Shown here piece by piece: positions 7,361 through 15,694 of a DNA stretch of 64,000 nucleotides. Every line of letters begins with the position of its first letter. Position 1 is the stretch's first letter. The stretch comes from Methanosarcina siciliae T4/M (GTDB lineage Archaea; Halobacteriota; Methanosarcinia; Methanosarcinales; Methanosarcinaceae), in NCBI RefSeq assembly GCF_000970085.1, contig NZ_CP009506.1, positions 992,001 through 1,056,000 of the forward strand. The letters are read 5' to 3'. The notes beneath the pieces were generated by a model. It made no database searches. It saw only the letters and a list, made by a program, of their open reading frames with translations, and was not told the origin of the DNA. Both the position numbers and the translations under genes were made by a program.

Positions 7361-8847
7361 AAGATAGGCTCCATCACTTTTTTCCAGGCTACTTTTACAA
7401 GTTCGTCCGTATCTCCTTCCTGCATAAGGCAGTCAAGGATTTTCTGGGCAATTTCCTTTTTATGGACAAGGTGACAGTCAACACAGCTCCAAACCTTGCC
7501 GCCTCTTGAGCTCTTGATCCATTTTCCCCCGGTTTTCTCGTTTTCACAGGGATAAAACGGGCAGAAGCAGAAGGTGCAGTTCTGGCCTTCAAAGTGGCAG
7601 GGGTAATATTCGCAGGTCTTTCTGCCTCCTATACCTTCTTCACTGGCTTTTTCGATCACGTGTTTCAGTTCGTTCTTTGCCTGTTCCCGCCCCCATTCGG
7701 TGATGATTTCCCCGATTGCAGCAATGAGCCTGTCGTTTTCTTTTTCGGTCCTGACCGCAACCCTTATGTGATCTTTTCCGATGCCGTGGAAAGAGGCGCA
7801 GTCCCGGACGAGGACTCCGCGGGCTGCAAGGCGCGCAGTCAATTCACTTGAGTTAAGCATGAATTTGCTTATATCGACAAAGATGAAGTTAACATTCACT
7901 TCCCCGGCTTCAAAGCCCCTTATCCTGTCAATTTTGGCTTTGAGCGTTTCCCCTTCTTTCAGGATCATCTCTCTGGCATTTTTCAGGTATGGGCTATCAA
8001 TCCCGCCTTCGATATTCAGAAATTCGACTCCGGTAGCGTTTGCAATAGCTCCGAGGTTCCAGGACAGCCTTGCCGTGTTCAGTATATCAGCCATACCCGG
8101 AGAAGCTATCCCAAAGCCCATCCTGATCCCGGGGATTGCAAAATCCTTAGTAAGGGAGCGCATGACAAAAACGTAGTCGTTGTCTGCAGGAAGGTCTGCA
8201 ACGCTCTGCGATGGGTCGGAAAGCTCAATAAAGGCTTCGTCAACATAAAGAAGGATTTTATGTTCCCTGCAGCGTTCTGCAAGGGATTTAAGCTCTTCTC
8301 TGCTGCGGAGCTTTCCTGTGGGGTTGTTCGGGTTACAGATAAAAAGGATTTTTGCTTCTTCCAGAAGCTCATCAGAGAGGGTATTTACATCTTCCTGTGA
8401 AGGGCATACCGGTTCTGCCCCCACGACCCGGCACTGCATTTCATATTCTCCGAAAGTAGGCCAGGGTAAAAGGACCTTGTCTCCTTTTTCGACCACAGAT
8501 TCGACTACAAGCCTGACTATTTCCGTTGAACCGTTGCCGGGAATAATATTTTGCGGTTTTACTCCCAGACCTACAAATCTGGCTGCAGCTTCCCTGAACT
8601 CCAGATACCTGTTGTCCGGGTATTCCAGGAGTTTCGTACGAATCTCACTAATTATTTTGTCAAAGTTTATCCCGCTTTCCGGAGAGTCAAAAGGACTTCC
8701 GAGAGGGTTAAAGTTTGCACTGAAGTCGAGGATTTCGTTTTCGGGGATCCCGTACATCTCCGAAGTTGCCTGGATTAGCCCTCCATGTAAACAGGGCCTC
8801 AGGGCTAACAGATGCTCCCTTAAAGGTACACTTCTTTGCTCTGACAC
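7357..8847 (-). CDS. cobD: CobD, L-threonine-phosphate decarboxylase with Cys-rich tail
   Basis: 496 residues. Residues 1-385 are a class I aminotransferase-fold PLP enzyme: FNPLGSP, PGNGSTEIVRLV, FICNPNNPTGKLRS, and the PLP lysine in RSLTKDFAIPGIRMGF. The last 110 or so residues form a separate domain with nine cysteines (CEYYPCHF, CTFCFCPFYPC, SCVDCHL), a probable metal site. The M. mazei homologue MM2060 has this architecture and was reported to be bifunctional, with L-threonine kinase and L-threonine-phosphate decarboxylase activities, supplying aminopropanol phosphate; the tail was dispensable but stimulatory. The start is a GTG with no ribosome site; a TATA-like AATATA about 30 bases upstream makes a leaderless message possible. 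It heads the cobamide block. Confidence 0.92.
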   Translation of the reverse strand: MSEQRSVPLREHLLALRPCLHGGLIQATSEMYGIPENEILDFSANFNPLGSPFDSPESGINFDKIISEIRTKLLEYPDNRYLEFREAAARFVGLGVKPQNIIPGNGSTEIVRLVVESVVEKGDKVLLPWPTFGEYEMQCRVVGAEPVCPSQEDVNTLSDELLEEAKILFICNPNNPTGKLRSREELKSLAERCREHKILLYVDEAFIELSDPSQSVADLPADNDYVFVMRSLTKDFAIPGIRMGFGIASPGMADILNTARLSWNLGAIANATGVEFLNIEGGIDSPYLKNAREMILKEGETLKAKIDRIRGFEAGEVNVNFIFVDISKFMLNSSELTARLAARGVLVRDCASFHGIGKDHIRVAVRTEKENDRLIAAIGEIITEWGREQAKNELKHVIEKASEEGIGGRKTCEYYPCHFEGQNCTFCFCPFYPCENEKTGGKWIKSSRGGKVWSCVDCHLVHKKEIAQKILDCLMQEGDTDELVKVAWKKVMEPIL

Positions 8848-9335
8848 GTTGATCGCAAATATTTAGCGCGAATCCTGTATATTAAGTTGTTTATTATATT
8901 AGCCGGTTTAAACTTGCCTTTATTTGCTTTGTTGTTATTTGATTGCGAAATCTCTGCTATCTGGAATCCATTATACTTTATTTTAAATAAAAAATATATT
9001 TCTTATGTTCTTTGTCCTTTGCAGAATTCAGTTTTTTATCTGCCAAAATGTGTTTATATTTTCTATATGTGTTTATATTTTCTATTTGTGAAAGGTAAAT
9101 AACGAAAAAGTAAAATAGCTTGTTTTTGACTAATCCATCCAGATGGCTGAAGAGAAGTATATAAATCCCTTACAATTATAGGAATACGGGCTATTTACGA
9201 GAATTTATATCATGTTTGTGGAATGCATATAATGATTTTTCCCAAAAGATGGCTGGGTATTCAGCAGATCATGTCTTCAGTATATTCCGTTATTTCAATA
9301 TTTCTCTAAATTCGATATATCAGGTGCATTAAAAA
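8848..9335. promoter_or_regulatory. Divergent promoter region, cobD / hisS
   Basis: 488 bases between divergent genes. On the left, TTAATATACAGG (reverse strand, about 8872-8883) suits a TATA box for cobD with little or no leader. On the right, GTATATAAATCCC at about 9157-9169 is a strong TATA box for hisS and would give a leader of about 150 bases; a second weaker box (GATATATC, about 9314) lies just before the gene. A short tandem (TGTGTTTATATTTTCTAT twice, about 9049-9085) is present. No coding sequence is supported here. Confidence 0.45.
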
Positions 9336-10577
9336 ATGACAGTTAACAGGCCAAGAGGGACCCGGGACTTTTTACCCACAGATTCTGCCCGGAGAAGGTA
9401 CGTGGAAAGTGTTATGCGAAATGTTGCCCGCAACTGGGGCTATAGTGAGATCATTACGCCCACGTTTGAACATCTGGACCTTTTTACCCTTAAGTCCGGG
9501 GAAGGCATAATAGGGGAACTCTACAATTTTACGGACAAGGGGGGTAGGGATATGACCCTCAGGCCGGAACTTACGGCTCCTGTCATGCGGTTGTATGTAA
9601 ACGAACTTCAGCCTTTCCCCAAACCGCTGAAGTTATTCTACTTTGAAAACTGTTTCCGCTACGAACGCCCCCAGAAAGGCCGTTTCAGAGAATTCTGGCA
9701 ATTCGGAGTCGAACTCATCGGAAGTGGAAAATCCGACTCGGACGCCGAGGTTATTGCCCTTGCCGGTGCCATGTTAAAAGCTGTGGGTATTCAGGGCGAC
9801 ATGAAGCTTGGAAACCTTGCAGTGATCCGTACGCTCTTAAAAGGGCTTGAACCCGAGGTTGTAAGCAAGGTCATGAGGCTTGTGGATAAGAAAGAGTATG
9901 CAGGCCTTGAAGCTCTGCTTGAGGAAATCGGGGCAGAAGAACAGTTGAAGTCCGACCTCTTTCGCCTGATACACCTTGAAGGAAAGTACATTCTCCCTAA
10001 GGTAAAAGAAATAGTCGGGAATATCCCTGAGCTTGCAAGCTTTGAAAAGACCCTTAAACTTCTTGATGCGTACGGAGTTGATTATTCACTTGATTTCGGG
10101 ATTGCCCGCGGACTTGACTACTACACGGGTATGGTATTTGAGGTTTATGCCGAAGGCCTGGGGGCTCAGAAGCAGGTCTGCGGGGGGGGCTCTTACCAGC
10201 TTATAAAGCTTTTCGGAGGTGGAGACGTTCCTTCCACGGGCTTCGGGATAGGTTTTGACAGGATTATGGAGATATGCCCGCTCGTACCGCCGGCGTCCAA
10301 AAACCTTGTACTGGTCTCAAAGCCAGGAACCCACATCGAAGCCGTAAAGGTTGCAAGCGAATTAAGAAATTACTTGCCTGTCCAGATAGACCTGATGGAG
10401 CGCAACTTTAAAGCTCAGCTTTCCTATGCAAACACCATCAACGCCGATTACGTGATCATAGTCGGAGAAAAAGAACTCGAGGCAGGCAAGCTGACTCTCA
10501 GGGATATGGTATCCGGGGAACAGGAACTCCTAACGCTGGAAGAGATTATTGAAAAAATTACAGGGCAACAGGATTGA
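9336..10577 (+). CDS. hisS: Histidyl-tRNA synthetase
   Basis: 413 residues, class II synthetase that charges tRNA-His. Motif 1 region RGTRDFLP at the N-terminus, motif 2 (FYFENCFRYERPQKGRFREFWQFG, residues about 100-125), the two HisRS-specific histidine-binding blocks (GLDYYTGMVFEVY at about residue 260, and CGGGSYQLIKLFGGGDVPSTGFGIGFDRI, which includes motif 3) and a C-terminal anticodon-binding domain (VLVSKPGTHIEAVKVASELR) are all present. Length is normal. The ATG has a GGTG nine bases upstream. The gene stands alone; a following open frame overlapping its stop (10574-10786) is hydrophobic, AT-rich and not supported. Confidence 0.96.
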   Translation: MTVNRPRGTRDFLPTDSARRRYVESVMRNVARNWGYSEIITPTFEHLDLFTLKSGEGIIGELYNFTDKGGRDMTLRPELTAPVMRLYVNELQPFPKPLKLFYFENCFRYERPQKGRFREFWQFGVELIGSGKSDSDAEVIALAGAMLKAVGIQGDMKLGNLAVIRTLLKGLEPEVVSKVMRLVDKKEYAGLEALLEEIGAEEQLKSDLFRLIHLEGKYILPKVKEIVGNIPELASFEKTLKLLDAYGVDYSLDFGIARGLDYYTGMVFEVYAEGLGAQKQVCGGGSYQLIKLFGGGDVPSTGFGIGFDRIMEICPLVPPASKNLVLVSKPGTHIEAVKVASELRNYLPVQIDLMERNFKAQLSYANTINADYVIIVGEKELEAGKLTLRDMVSGEQELLTLEEIIEKITGQQD

Positions 10578-10902
10578 AAGTTTTCCTTTTATCCTATTTG
10601 TTTTTTTCTTTAGTTTTTCCTTTTGTCAGCCAGATGACACTTTTCTTAACCCTAAATCCATTTTTCAATTCCCAAAAATATAATTGCTTCCACCAGCTTG
10701 TTTATCTGCTCGTTAAAAAAGAAATGAATACCTATTTTTTAGCACGTTTTTCGCTCTCCTGGTCGAACTGGAAAATAACAACATAATGAAGTTAATGGCG
10801 TTGTATGGGCCTTAATAATGGCTATATATTAGTCAGTTTAAGTGAAATGAACTCTAATATGTGTATTTATTGTCTTATACCTTCATTAAGACAAAAGGCA
10901 AT

Positions 10903-10983
10903 CTTTTTATAGTCCTACTGCTTAAAGTTTATTGCACCGAGTTTCCAAAGTTTTCCGGAATCTGGATGCGGAGGGGGTAATAT
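10903..10983 (+). promoter_or_regulatory. Promoter of pilin-like gene cluster
   Basis: TCTTTTTATAGTC at about 10906-10918 is a TATA box; the first gene starts at 10984 behind GGAGGGGGT with six bases spacing. No comparable TATA box separates the four following genes, so they are likely one transcript. Confidence 0.5.
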
Positions 10984-11499
10984 ATGGAAGGCAAGGTGCA
11001 TGGTTCAGCCTGTCAAATTGTAATTAATGAGGCTGCTGTATGTGGACTTCCGTTCAGGCTTACAGTTACGGGAATTGTCTTTGCCGTACTTCTGCTCCTC
11101 TCTGCAGTCCATGTTTCTGGTTTTCTGGAACAGGCAAAGGAACAGGAAGCCCTGGATGAAGTTTCAAAACTAATAGATGTTGCCGAGCAGATCTCCATGC
11201 GTGGAGGAGGGAGTGAAATTGCCTTTGAGTTAAGGATACCTCAGGGAGTGTCTGTGGACTTTGGAGCTCTGCCTGATCTGGAGGAAAACTGGCCCGAGGA
11301 TGCGGATAATTACTGTATAACTATAGGAGGAAAGTCAACCTTCTATCCTGCAGCTGCTTCCTTTTCGAATCCGGAGTTTGATGGACCTTTTTCACTTGGT
11401 CCGGGCAGGCATATGGTAGTCCTTTCAACAAAGCTCGAACCCGAATCTGGCAGGCTTTTCGTCCTGATCTCTGAAACGGGGGTTGATGGAAAAACATGA
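10984..11499 (+). CDS. Pilin-like membrane protein 1
   Basis: 171 residues. One N-terminal hydrophobic helix (residues about 24-46, FRLTVTGIVFAVLLLLSAVH) is followed by a charged helix with heptad-like spacing (GFLEQAKEQEALDEVSKLIDVAEQIS) and a beta-rich extracellular domain. This is the layout of archaeal type IV pilins and pseudopilins, although I do not see a textbook class III signal-peptide cleavage site. It is the first of four genes with the same layout in tight succession. Haloarchaea have comparable gene runs annotated as uncharacterised pilin-like DUF families; that equivalence is my inference. Its TGA overlaps a possible upstream ATG of the next gene. Confidence 0.6.
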   Translation: MEGKVHGSACQIVINEAAVCGLPFRLTVTGIVFAVLLLLSAVHVSGFLEQAKEQEALDEVSKLIDVAEQISMRGGGSEIAFELRIPQGVSVDFGALPDLEENWPEDADNYCITIGGKSTFYPAAASFSNPEFDGPFSLGPGRHMVVLSTKLEPESGRLFVLISETGVDGKT

Positions 11500-11516
11500 G
11501 GCCAGGAGATATCCGC

Positions 11517-12128
11517 ATGGAAAAGGACATTTTAAAGGATGATTCTGCATGGGCCGACTTTTTAATCTCAAAGGGAGCCCTTATCCTTGCCAGTGTAATC
11601 TTCTTTGCAGCCTTTTTTCAACTGGCTGCAGGGTTTAAAGATCTTGAGGCCCAGGAACAGCTTGACTTCCTTGCCAGGGATTTCAAAGTAGTGGTCGACG
11701 AGGCTGGAGCAGGGAGTTTTCAGGGGGAGGTTTCGGAGGAGTTTTCCTATCGTTTTGATGAGAATGAAATCTTTCGGGGTTCTCCTTTTGGGGAAAATAT
11801 AGAGGTTTTGGTTTCAGGAGAGTATGTTCATTTGAAGGCGAAATGTGATGAAAAAAGTTTCAGTGCTGTAAAGCCCTTTGCTTTCGGGGTTCTGCCTTTC
11901 AACGAGTCAGTACTCCGGGAAAAGCTGCATACAGAGTTCGGAGCGGAGGGGTGTGAAGACTCACCCCTTAAAGCTGAGCTTCAGGAAGTTAAGGCTTTCC
12001 TTCAGGTTTCGGGGGCTAGAGAAGTGATTTTGAACGCAGGTGAAAATATTTCCATGAAAAAAGAACTTATTTATTTGAAGGACAGTGAGGGGGTCTCTGC
12101 TTTTGGTTGTGTCCTTGTTTATCAGTGA
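11517..12128 (+). CDS. Pilin-like membrane protein 2
   Basis: 203 residues from the ATG at 11517, which has AGGAG eight bases upstream; an in-frame ATG at 11496 overlaps the previous stop but has a weaker ribosome site. After a short acidic N-terminus there is one hydrophobic helix (ISKGALILASVIFFAAFFQLAAG), a heptad-like charged stretch (FKDLEAQEQLDFLARDFKVVVDE) and a globular, probably extracellular domain with two Cys pairs (AKCDE, EGCED, and a late FGCVLVY). No homologue recognised. Context with the flanking genes suggests minor pseudopilins of one assembly. Confidence 0.6.
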   Translation: MEKDILKDDSAWADFLISKGALILASVIFFAAFFQLAAGFKDLEAQEQLDFLARDFKVVVDEAGAGSFQGEVSEEFSYRFDENEIFRGSPFGENIEVLVSGEYVHLKAKCDEKSFSAVKPFAFGVLPFNESVLREKLHTEFGAEGCEDSPLKAELQEVKAFLQVSGAREVILNAGENISMKKELIYLKDSEGVSAFGCVLVYQ

Positions 12129-12132
12129 GGTT

Positions 12133-12738
12133 GTGTCCCAGCTTACCGGTTATCTACAGGCATCTGGGAGAATATTCGCAGCCGGGCCAAAATCAGGAAA
12201 AAAATCCAGCGCTTCATCCTTCACTTCATCCGGTATTTCGATTCTCAGGGATGAAAGGGGAGTCCTTGAACCCCATTCCGATCTTGTAGCCACTGCTCTT
12301 GCCGTTATAGGGTTAGTGGTCCTTACAGTTCTCCTGTCAAGGACATATATGGGATACGAAGACAGTTCTTTTGCTCTTGAAAACTACGAAAGTGCGTCTC
12401 TTCTTGCAGAATATGTGGCAGAAGCACCTGACCTCCAAGCTGAAAACCCAGGTACACTTTCGGCATCAGCCCTTGACAAGTTTTCAGGGGCTGACGGGCA
12501 TGATGAGAGAATGAAATTTTTTGCAGCTTTTTCCGGAAACTATCCTTTTCTGGTTGAAGTTCGGACCGAAGACGGGCGCTGGCAGTGGTTACTCGAACCT
12601 GATCTGGTGGAACCCGGTTTCCTCATGGGGAAACAGGAAAAAGTTGCGGCTTCGGTGCCGGTTGTAATCGAGTTAAGCCCTGCGGAATCAGTTCCCGGAA
12701 CCCTTACTGTGGTGCTGTATAAAACTCCCTGGGTGTAA
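12133..12738 (+). CDS. Pilin-like membrane protein 3
   Basis: About 201 residues. The key segment is DERGVLEPHSDLVATALAVIGLVVLTVLL at about residues 41-70, resembling the RG-x-hydrophobic helix junction of archaeal prepilins. It is followed by the charged helix (ENYESASLLAEYVAEAP) and a beta-rich domain ending in VIELSPAESVPGTLTVVLYKTP. The start is uncertain: a GTG at 12133 just after the preceding stop, or a GTG at 12085 that would overlap that gene by 44 bases; both have poor spacing to a ribosome site. I choose 12133 to avoid the long overlap. The N-terminal 40 residues before the helix are Ser/Lys-rich. Confidence 0.55.
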   Translation: MSQLTGYLQASGRIFAAGPKSGKKSSASSFTSSGISILRDERGVLEPHSDLVATALAVIGLVVLTVLLSRTYMGYEDSSFALENYESASLLAEYVAEAPDLQAENPGTLSASALDKFSGADGHDERMKFFAAFSGNYPFLVEVRTEDGRWQWLLEPDLVEPGFLMGKQEKVAASVPVVIELSPAESVPGTLTVVLYKTPWV

Positions 12739-12774
12739 AAATAGATCAGGCTGGAGGAGTATTGAATACAGAAA

Positions 12775-14082
12775 ATGACAGGGTTCTGGACAGGGTCTCT
12801 GATTCGGGGGGTGAAATCTCTGAAGTCTTTGAAAGCTTCTCAAAATTCCGGGGTGCCAAGCAATGTAAATAATGAAATATTAATGGGGGGAGCTGTTAAG
12901 GAATCTTCGGCTTATTCTACAGTTTTTGATGCCCTGCTTTTGCTTGTATTGATCTCACTTTCCGGGGTCCTTCTTATGCCTTCACTGCAGGCTGATGAGC
13001 AGTATGTTGCAGCCGGATATGTGACTTCTTCAGAAATGGACACTTATCTGCTCGAGTCCCTTCTTTCCTGTAAACTTGAGGACTTTGAGTACGAAATCTC
13101 TCTTCTCCCGGTGCTTAACGTTTCAGTCCCCGAAAATTCAGTTGTGGAAAGTCCTGTTCATACTCTTTTCGGAAAGGAACAGAAACACAGGACTTTTGCT
13201 GACCTGACAGCCGACTACCTTGCCATTTCCCTTTCCCTGTCAGAAAACGGTCCAGCCGTATCTCTCAATCCCCTTGCTGGGGACTATTCGGCTCGGGCTT
13301 CCGAAACTATTGCAGTTTATCTGGACAGGAAAATTGCAGGAAGGTTTTCTTATCGGTTTGAAGCTTATTGGTACCCTGTGGAGGTTTTTCCTCTAGGTAG
13401 TAAGCTTATAGTTGGAGACAGGCCCCCTGCAGATGCTATTCGGCAGAGTACCAGGCTTTCCATGCCCCTTTATGTCAGTGTACCTTCCAGGGATTCCCTT
13501 CTTTCCTGTGTAAATGATTCCGTGCTTGAAGCCTCTCTTAACGCTTCGAATGAAGAAGCTTCAAGAGAACTTTTCCGGGCTTTTAATGCTTCTCTTGACG
13601 CTGCAGCACTTGAAGGGGCGGAAACGGTTGTTGGACTGATTTTCCCGTCAGACTATTCGGGGTCGGTTTTCGGAGAGGAAGCAGATGAGTCTTTTGATAC
13701 CCTGCTTTACGGGGTTTCTGAAAATGCGGGTGAGGCCAATTCCTCCTCAACGGAAGATGAATTTAATGCCTATCTTTCAAATCTTCTAGAATCCGGTTTT
13801 GCTCTTGATTCAGAGTCCTATCCCGAAAACTATTCCGAAAATGTACCTGCTACGGAGCTATCTTTACTTGAAGACATGCTGGAGGACCACATCCGGACAG
13901 AGATAAGGGCAGAACTTGAATCTGAATTTTCGGGTGAGATTAATGAGACTGTTTATTCCATAATCGAAACCGAAGATCTCTCTGAGGCTCAGGCTCTGAG
14001 GGATGCCCGGATAGAGGCAATTTACAGCCAGATAAATCCCGGGGGGGCAAGGATAGTCCTTTATCTATGGAGGCCGTTTTAA
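12775..14082 (+). CDS. Pilin-like membrane protein 4 (large)
   Basis: 435 residues. One hydrophobic helix near the N-terminus (SAYSTVFDALLLLVLISLSGVLLMP, about residues 45-70) precedes a long extracellular domain rich in Glu and Ser with many possible N-glycosylation sites (NVS, NDS, NAS, NSS, NYS, NET). The STVFDALLLL pattern resembles the N-terminal helix of uncharacterised haloarchaeal proteins in pilin-like gene runs. The ATG at 12775 is 15 bases from GGAGGAG, so an internal ATG at 12883, right before the helix, is a possible true start. GGAGGAG (12753-12759) is instead followed after two bases by a TTG that opens a 37-codon frame in another phase. Confidence 0.6.
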   Translation: MTGFWTGSLIRGVKSLKSLKASQNSGVPSNVNNEILMGGAVKESSAYSTVFDALLLLVLISLSGVLLMPSLQADEQYVAAGYVTSSEMDTYLLESLLSCKLEDFEYEISLLPVLNVSVPENSVVESPVHTLFGKEQKHRTFADLTADYLAISLSLSENGPAVSLNPLAGDYSARASETIAVYLDRKIAGRFSYRFEAYWYPVEVFPLGSKLIVGDRPPADAIRQSTRLSMPLYVSVPSRDSLLSCVNDSVLEASLNASNEEASRELFRAFNASLDAAALEGAETVVGLIFPSDYSGSVFGEEADESFDTLLYGVSENAGEANSSSTEDEFNAYLSNLLESGFALDSESYPENYSENVPATELSLLEDMLEDHIRTEIRAELESEFSGEINETVYSIIETEDLSEAQALRDARIEAIYSQINPGGARIVLYLWRPF

Positions 14083-14322
14083 TAACCTGAAATCCGGAAT
14101 TCCGACACAAAGTATATATCCTATGCTGCGTTCTCTAGTGATGTTTTTACCGAAAACTTTACGCTTTTGCAGGAGTTCCTGAAAAAAGCCACGCAGCAGT
14201 TTGCTGTGGCGGATTAAAATCTCCCGATCGATGTGTTGGTCCGTTATAATCGGTAAAGATATAACTTCAACCCGAAGAGCACTTTTTCGGGTATCGATCA
14301 ATTGATATCAGGAGAATCATAC
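14083..14322 (+). promoter_or_regulatory. rpsO upstream region
   Basis: 240 bases without a gene. AAAGTATATATCC at about 14109-14121 is a good TATA box, giving rpsO a leader of about 175 bases; a second AAAGATATAAC at about 14257 would give a short one. Ribosomal protein leaders are often regulated, but I see no clear S15 target structure. Confidence 0.4.
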
Positions 14323-14781
14323 ATGGCAAAAATGCACACAAAAAGAAAAGGCAAATCTTCCTCCACCAGGCCTATCAGAACCGAGCCACCTGAGTGGTGC
14401 AAGATTGGAGCAGATGAAGTTACTACAATTGTACTGGACCTCTGGAAACAGGGTGTTTCCACCGCCGAAATCGGAATGGTTTTAAGAGACCGCTACGGGG
14501 TTCCTGACGCCAAACTCATTACAGGCAAAAAAATCACAACAATCCTCAAGGAAAACAACGTTGCTCCTAACCTTCCCGAAGACCTTACCAATCTTATCAT
14601 AAAGGCTCTGGGACTGAGGAAGCACCTTTCCGTTAACAAAAAAGACGTCCACAACAAGCGTTCCCTTAACCTTACAGAATCCAAAATCAGAAGGCTTGTT
14701 AAATACTACAAACAGGAAAAGGTACTTCCGAGAGACTGGTTCTACAAGCCTGAAACCGCAGAAATGATGATTACCAGGTAA
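14323..14781 (+). CDS. rpsO: 30S ribosomal protein S15
   Basis: 152 residues, the archaeal/eukaryotic long form (S15/uS15) with an N-terminal extension of about 60 residues before the conserved 16S-binding core. Recognisable blocks are MHTKRKGKSSSTRP, EVTTIVLDLWKQGVSTAEIG, LRDRYGVPDAKLITGKKI, and the core RKHLSVNKKDVHNKRSLN ... KIRRLVKYYK. The start is the ATG at 14323 with GGAG eight bases upstream; the frame is open for seven further codons upstream, which I exclude. It is followed by a terminator hairpin. Confidence 0.96.
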   Translation: MAKMHTKRKGKSSSTRPIRTEPPEWCKIGADEVTTIVLDLWKQGVSTAEIGMVLRDRYGVPDAKLITGKKITTILKENNVAPNLPEDLTNLIIKALGLRKHLSVNKKDVHNKRSLNLTESKIRRLVKYYKQEKVLPRDWFYKPETAEMMITR

Positions 14782-14808
14782 TCCTGGAATTCTCGATTTA
14801 ATTAATCG

Positions 14809-14835
14809 GGTTTGCCAGAAGGCAAACCTTTTTAT
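14809..14835 (+). terminator. rpsO terminator hairpin
   Basis: GGTTTGCC, a four-base AGAA loop and GGCAAACC form a perfect 8-bp stem followed directly by a run of T. It ends rpsO 28 bases after its stop. Confidence 0.8.
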
Positions 14836-14887
14836 ACTTTTTTAATATGTTATGCTCCCTTGAGAAGTTAAATCCTTCTTTCTTTAA

Positions 14888-15694
14888 TCATTTCGTCGTT
14901 ATTCTACTTGCAACATAGCCTGTGCTGCAGTCCCATGCCGGACTCCCCGGGACTACACATCGAATACCCGAAATCTCTCCGATCACGACTGGCAGGCCGT
15001 ATACCTCTTCGATTACCTGGGGGGTAATTACCTCCACTCCTCCGTGGGCGTGAATTTTTCCGCCCTTCAGGAGGATAAACCGATCTGCGTATCTGAGGGC
15101 CTGGTTAAGGTCGTGCATCGTCATAACAGCCGCGATCCTGTGTTCAAGGACTATATTCCGGATAATTGCAAGGATTTCCACCTGGTTCTTCAGGTCAAGG
15201 CTGCTTGTCGGCTCGTCAAGGAGCAGGACTTTTGGCTCCTGAACAAGGGAACGGGCTACTGCTACCTTCTGGAGTTCTCCCCCGCTCATCTCATCGATAT
15301 AGGACAGGCGCAGTTTCTCCATCGAGAGCAACCTGAAGACCGAATCAACGATCTTGAGGTCTTTTTCCGTAATGTTCCATTTTATATGGGGACGCCTGCC
15401 CAGCAGGACCGCATCAAAAGCCGTCAGTCTTCCTGTTTCCACACGCTGCGGGACATATCCGATACGCCGGGCAATTTCCATTGTCCCGAGGTCGAAAAGG
15501 TTTTCTCCGTCAATATGCACTGCTCCACCTTTCGGGTGGAGAATCCTGTTCAGGCATTTTAACAGGGTAGTCTTGCCAACGCCGTTGGGCCCCAGGATAG
15601 CGACAACTTCACCTTCATCGATCGAAAAGGCAATTTCATTAAGGACCTCGCGATTATGATATAAAAACCGAAGTTCTTCTACAGAAAGGATTAT
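14888..15694 (-). CDS. FecE/BtuD-type ABC importer ATPase, near-cognate start
   Basis: About 268 residues. ATPase of an iron-siderophore/cobamide-type importer: Walker A (GPNGVGKTT), Q-loop (IGYVPQRVE), signature MSGGELQKVAVARSL, Walker B (VLLLDEPTSSLDL), H-loop (TMHDLNQALRYADR). The first ATG, GTG or TTG in frame lies after Walker A, so the real start must be upstream. The frame opens after a TAG at 15707-15709. GGGGGT at 15702-15707 is followed by ACG (15695-15697) and ATA (15692-15694); ATA, at seven bases, gives MILSVEELRFLYHNREVLN, a normal N-terminus, and I use it. The permease stop overlaps this start. A single T to C change in an ancestral ATGA overlap would explain the present sequence if ACG is the old ATG. 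Confidence 0.82.
   Translation of the reverse strand: MILSVEELRFLYHNREVLNEIAFSIDEGEVVAILGPNGVGKTTLLKCLNRILHPKGGAVHIDGENLFDLGTMEIARRIGYVPQRVETGRLTAFDAVLLGRRPHIKWNITEKDLKIVDSVFRLLSMEKLRLSYIDEMSGGELQKVAVARSLVQEPKVLLLDEPTSSLDLKNQVEILAIIRNIVLEHRIAAVMTMHDLNQALRYADRFILLKGGKIHAHGGVEVITPQVIEEVYGLPVVIGEISGIRCVVPGSPAWDCSTGYVASRITTK

Noticed and set aside
10574..10786. 70-codon frame after hisS
   Set aside because: AT-rich hydrophobic composition, overlaps the hisS stop, no ribosome site.
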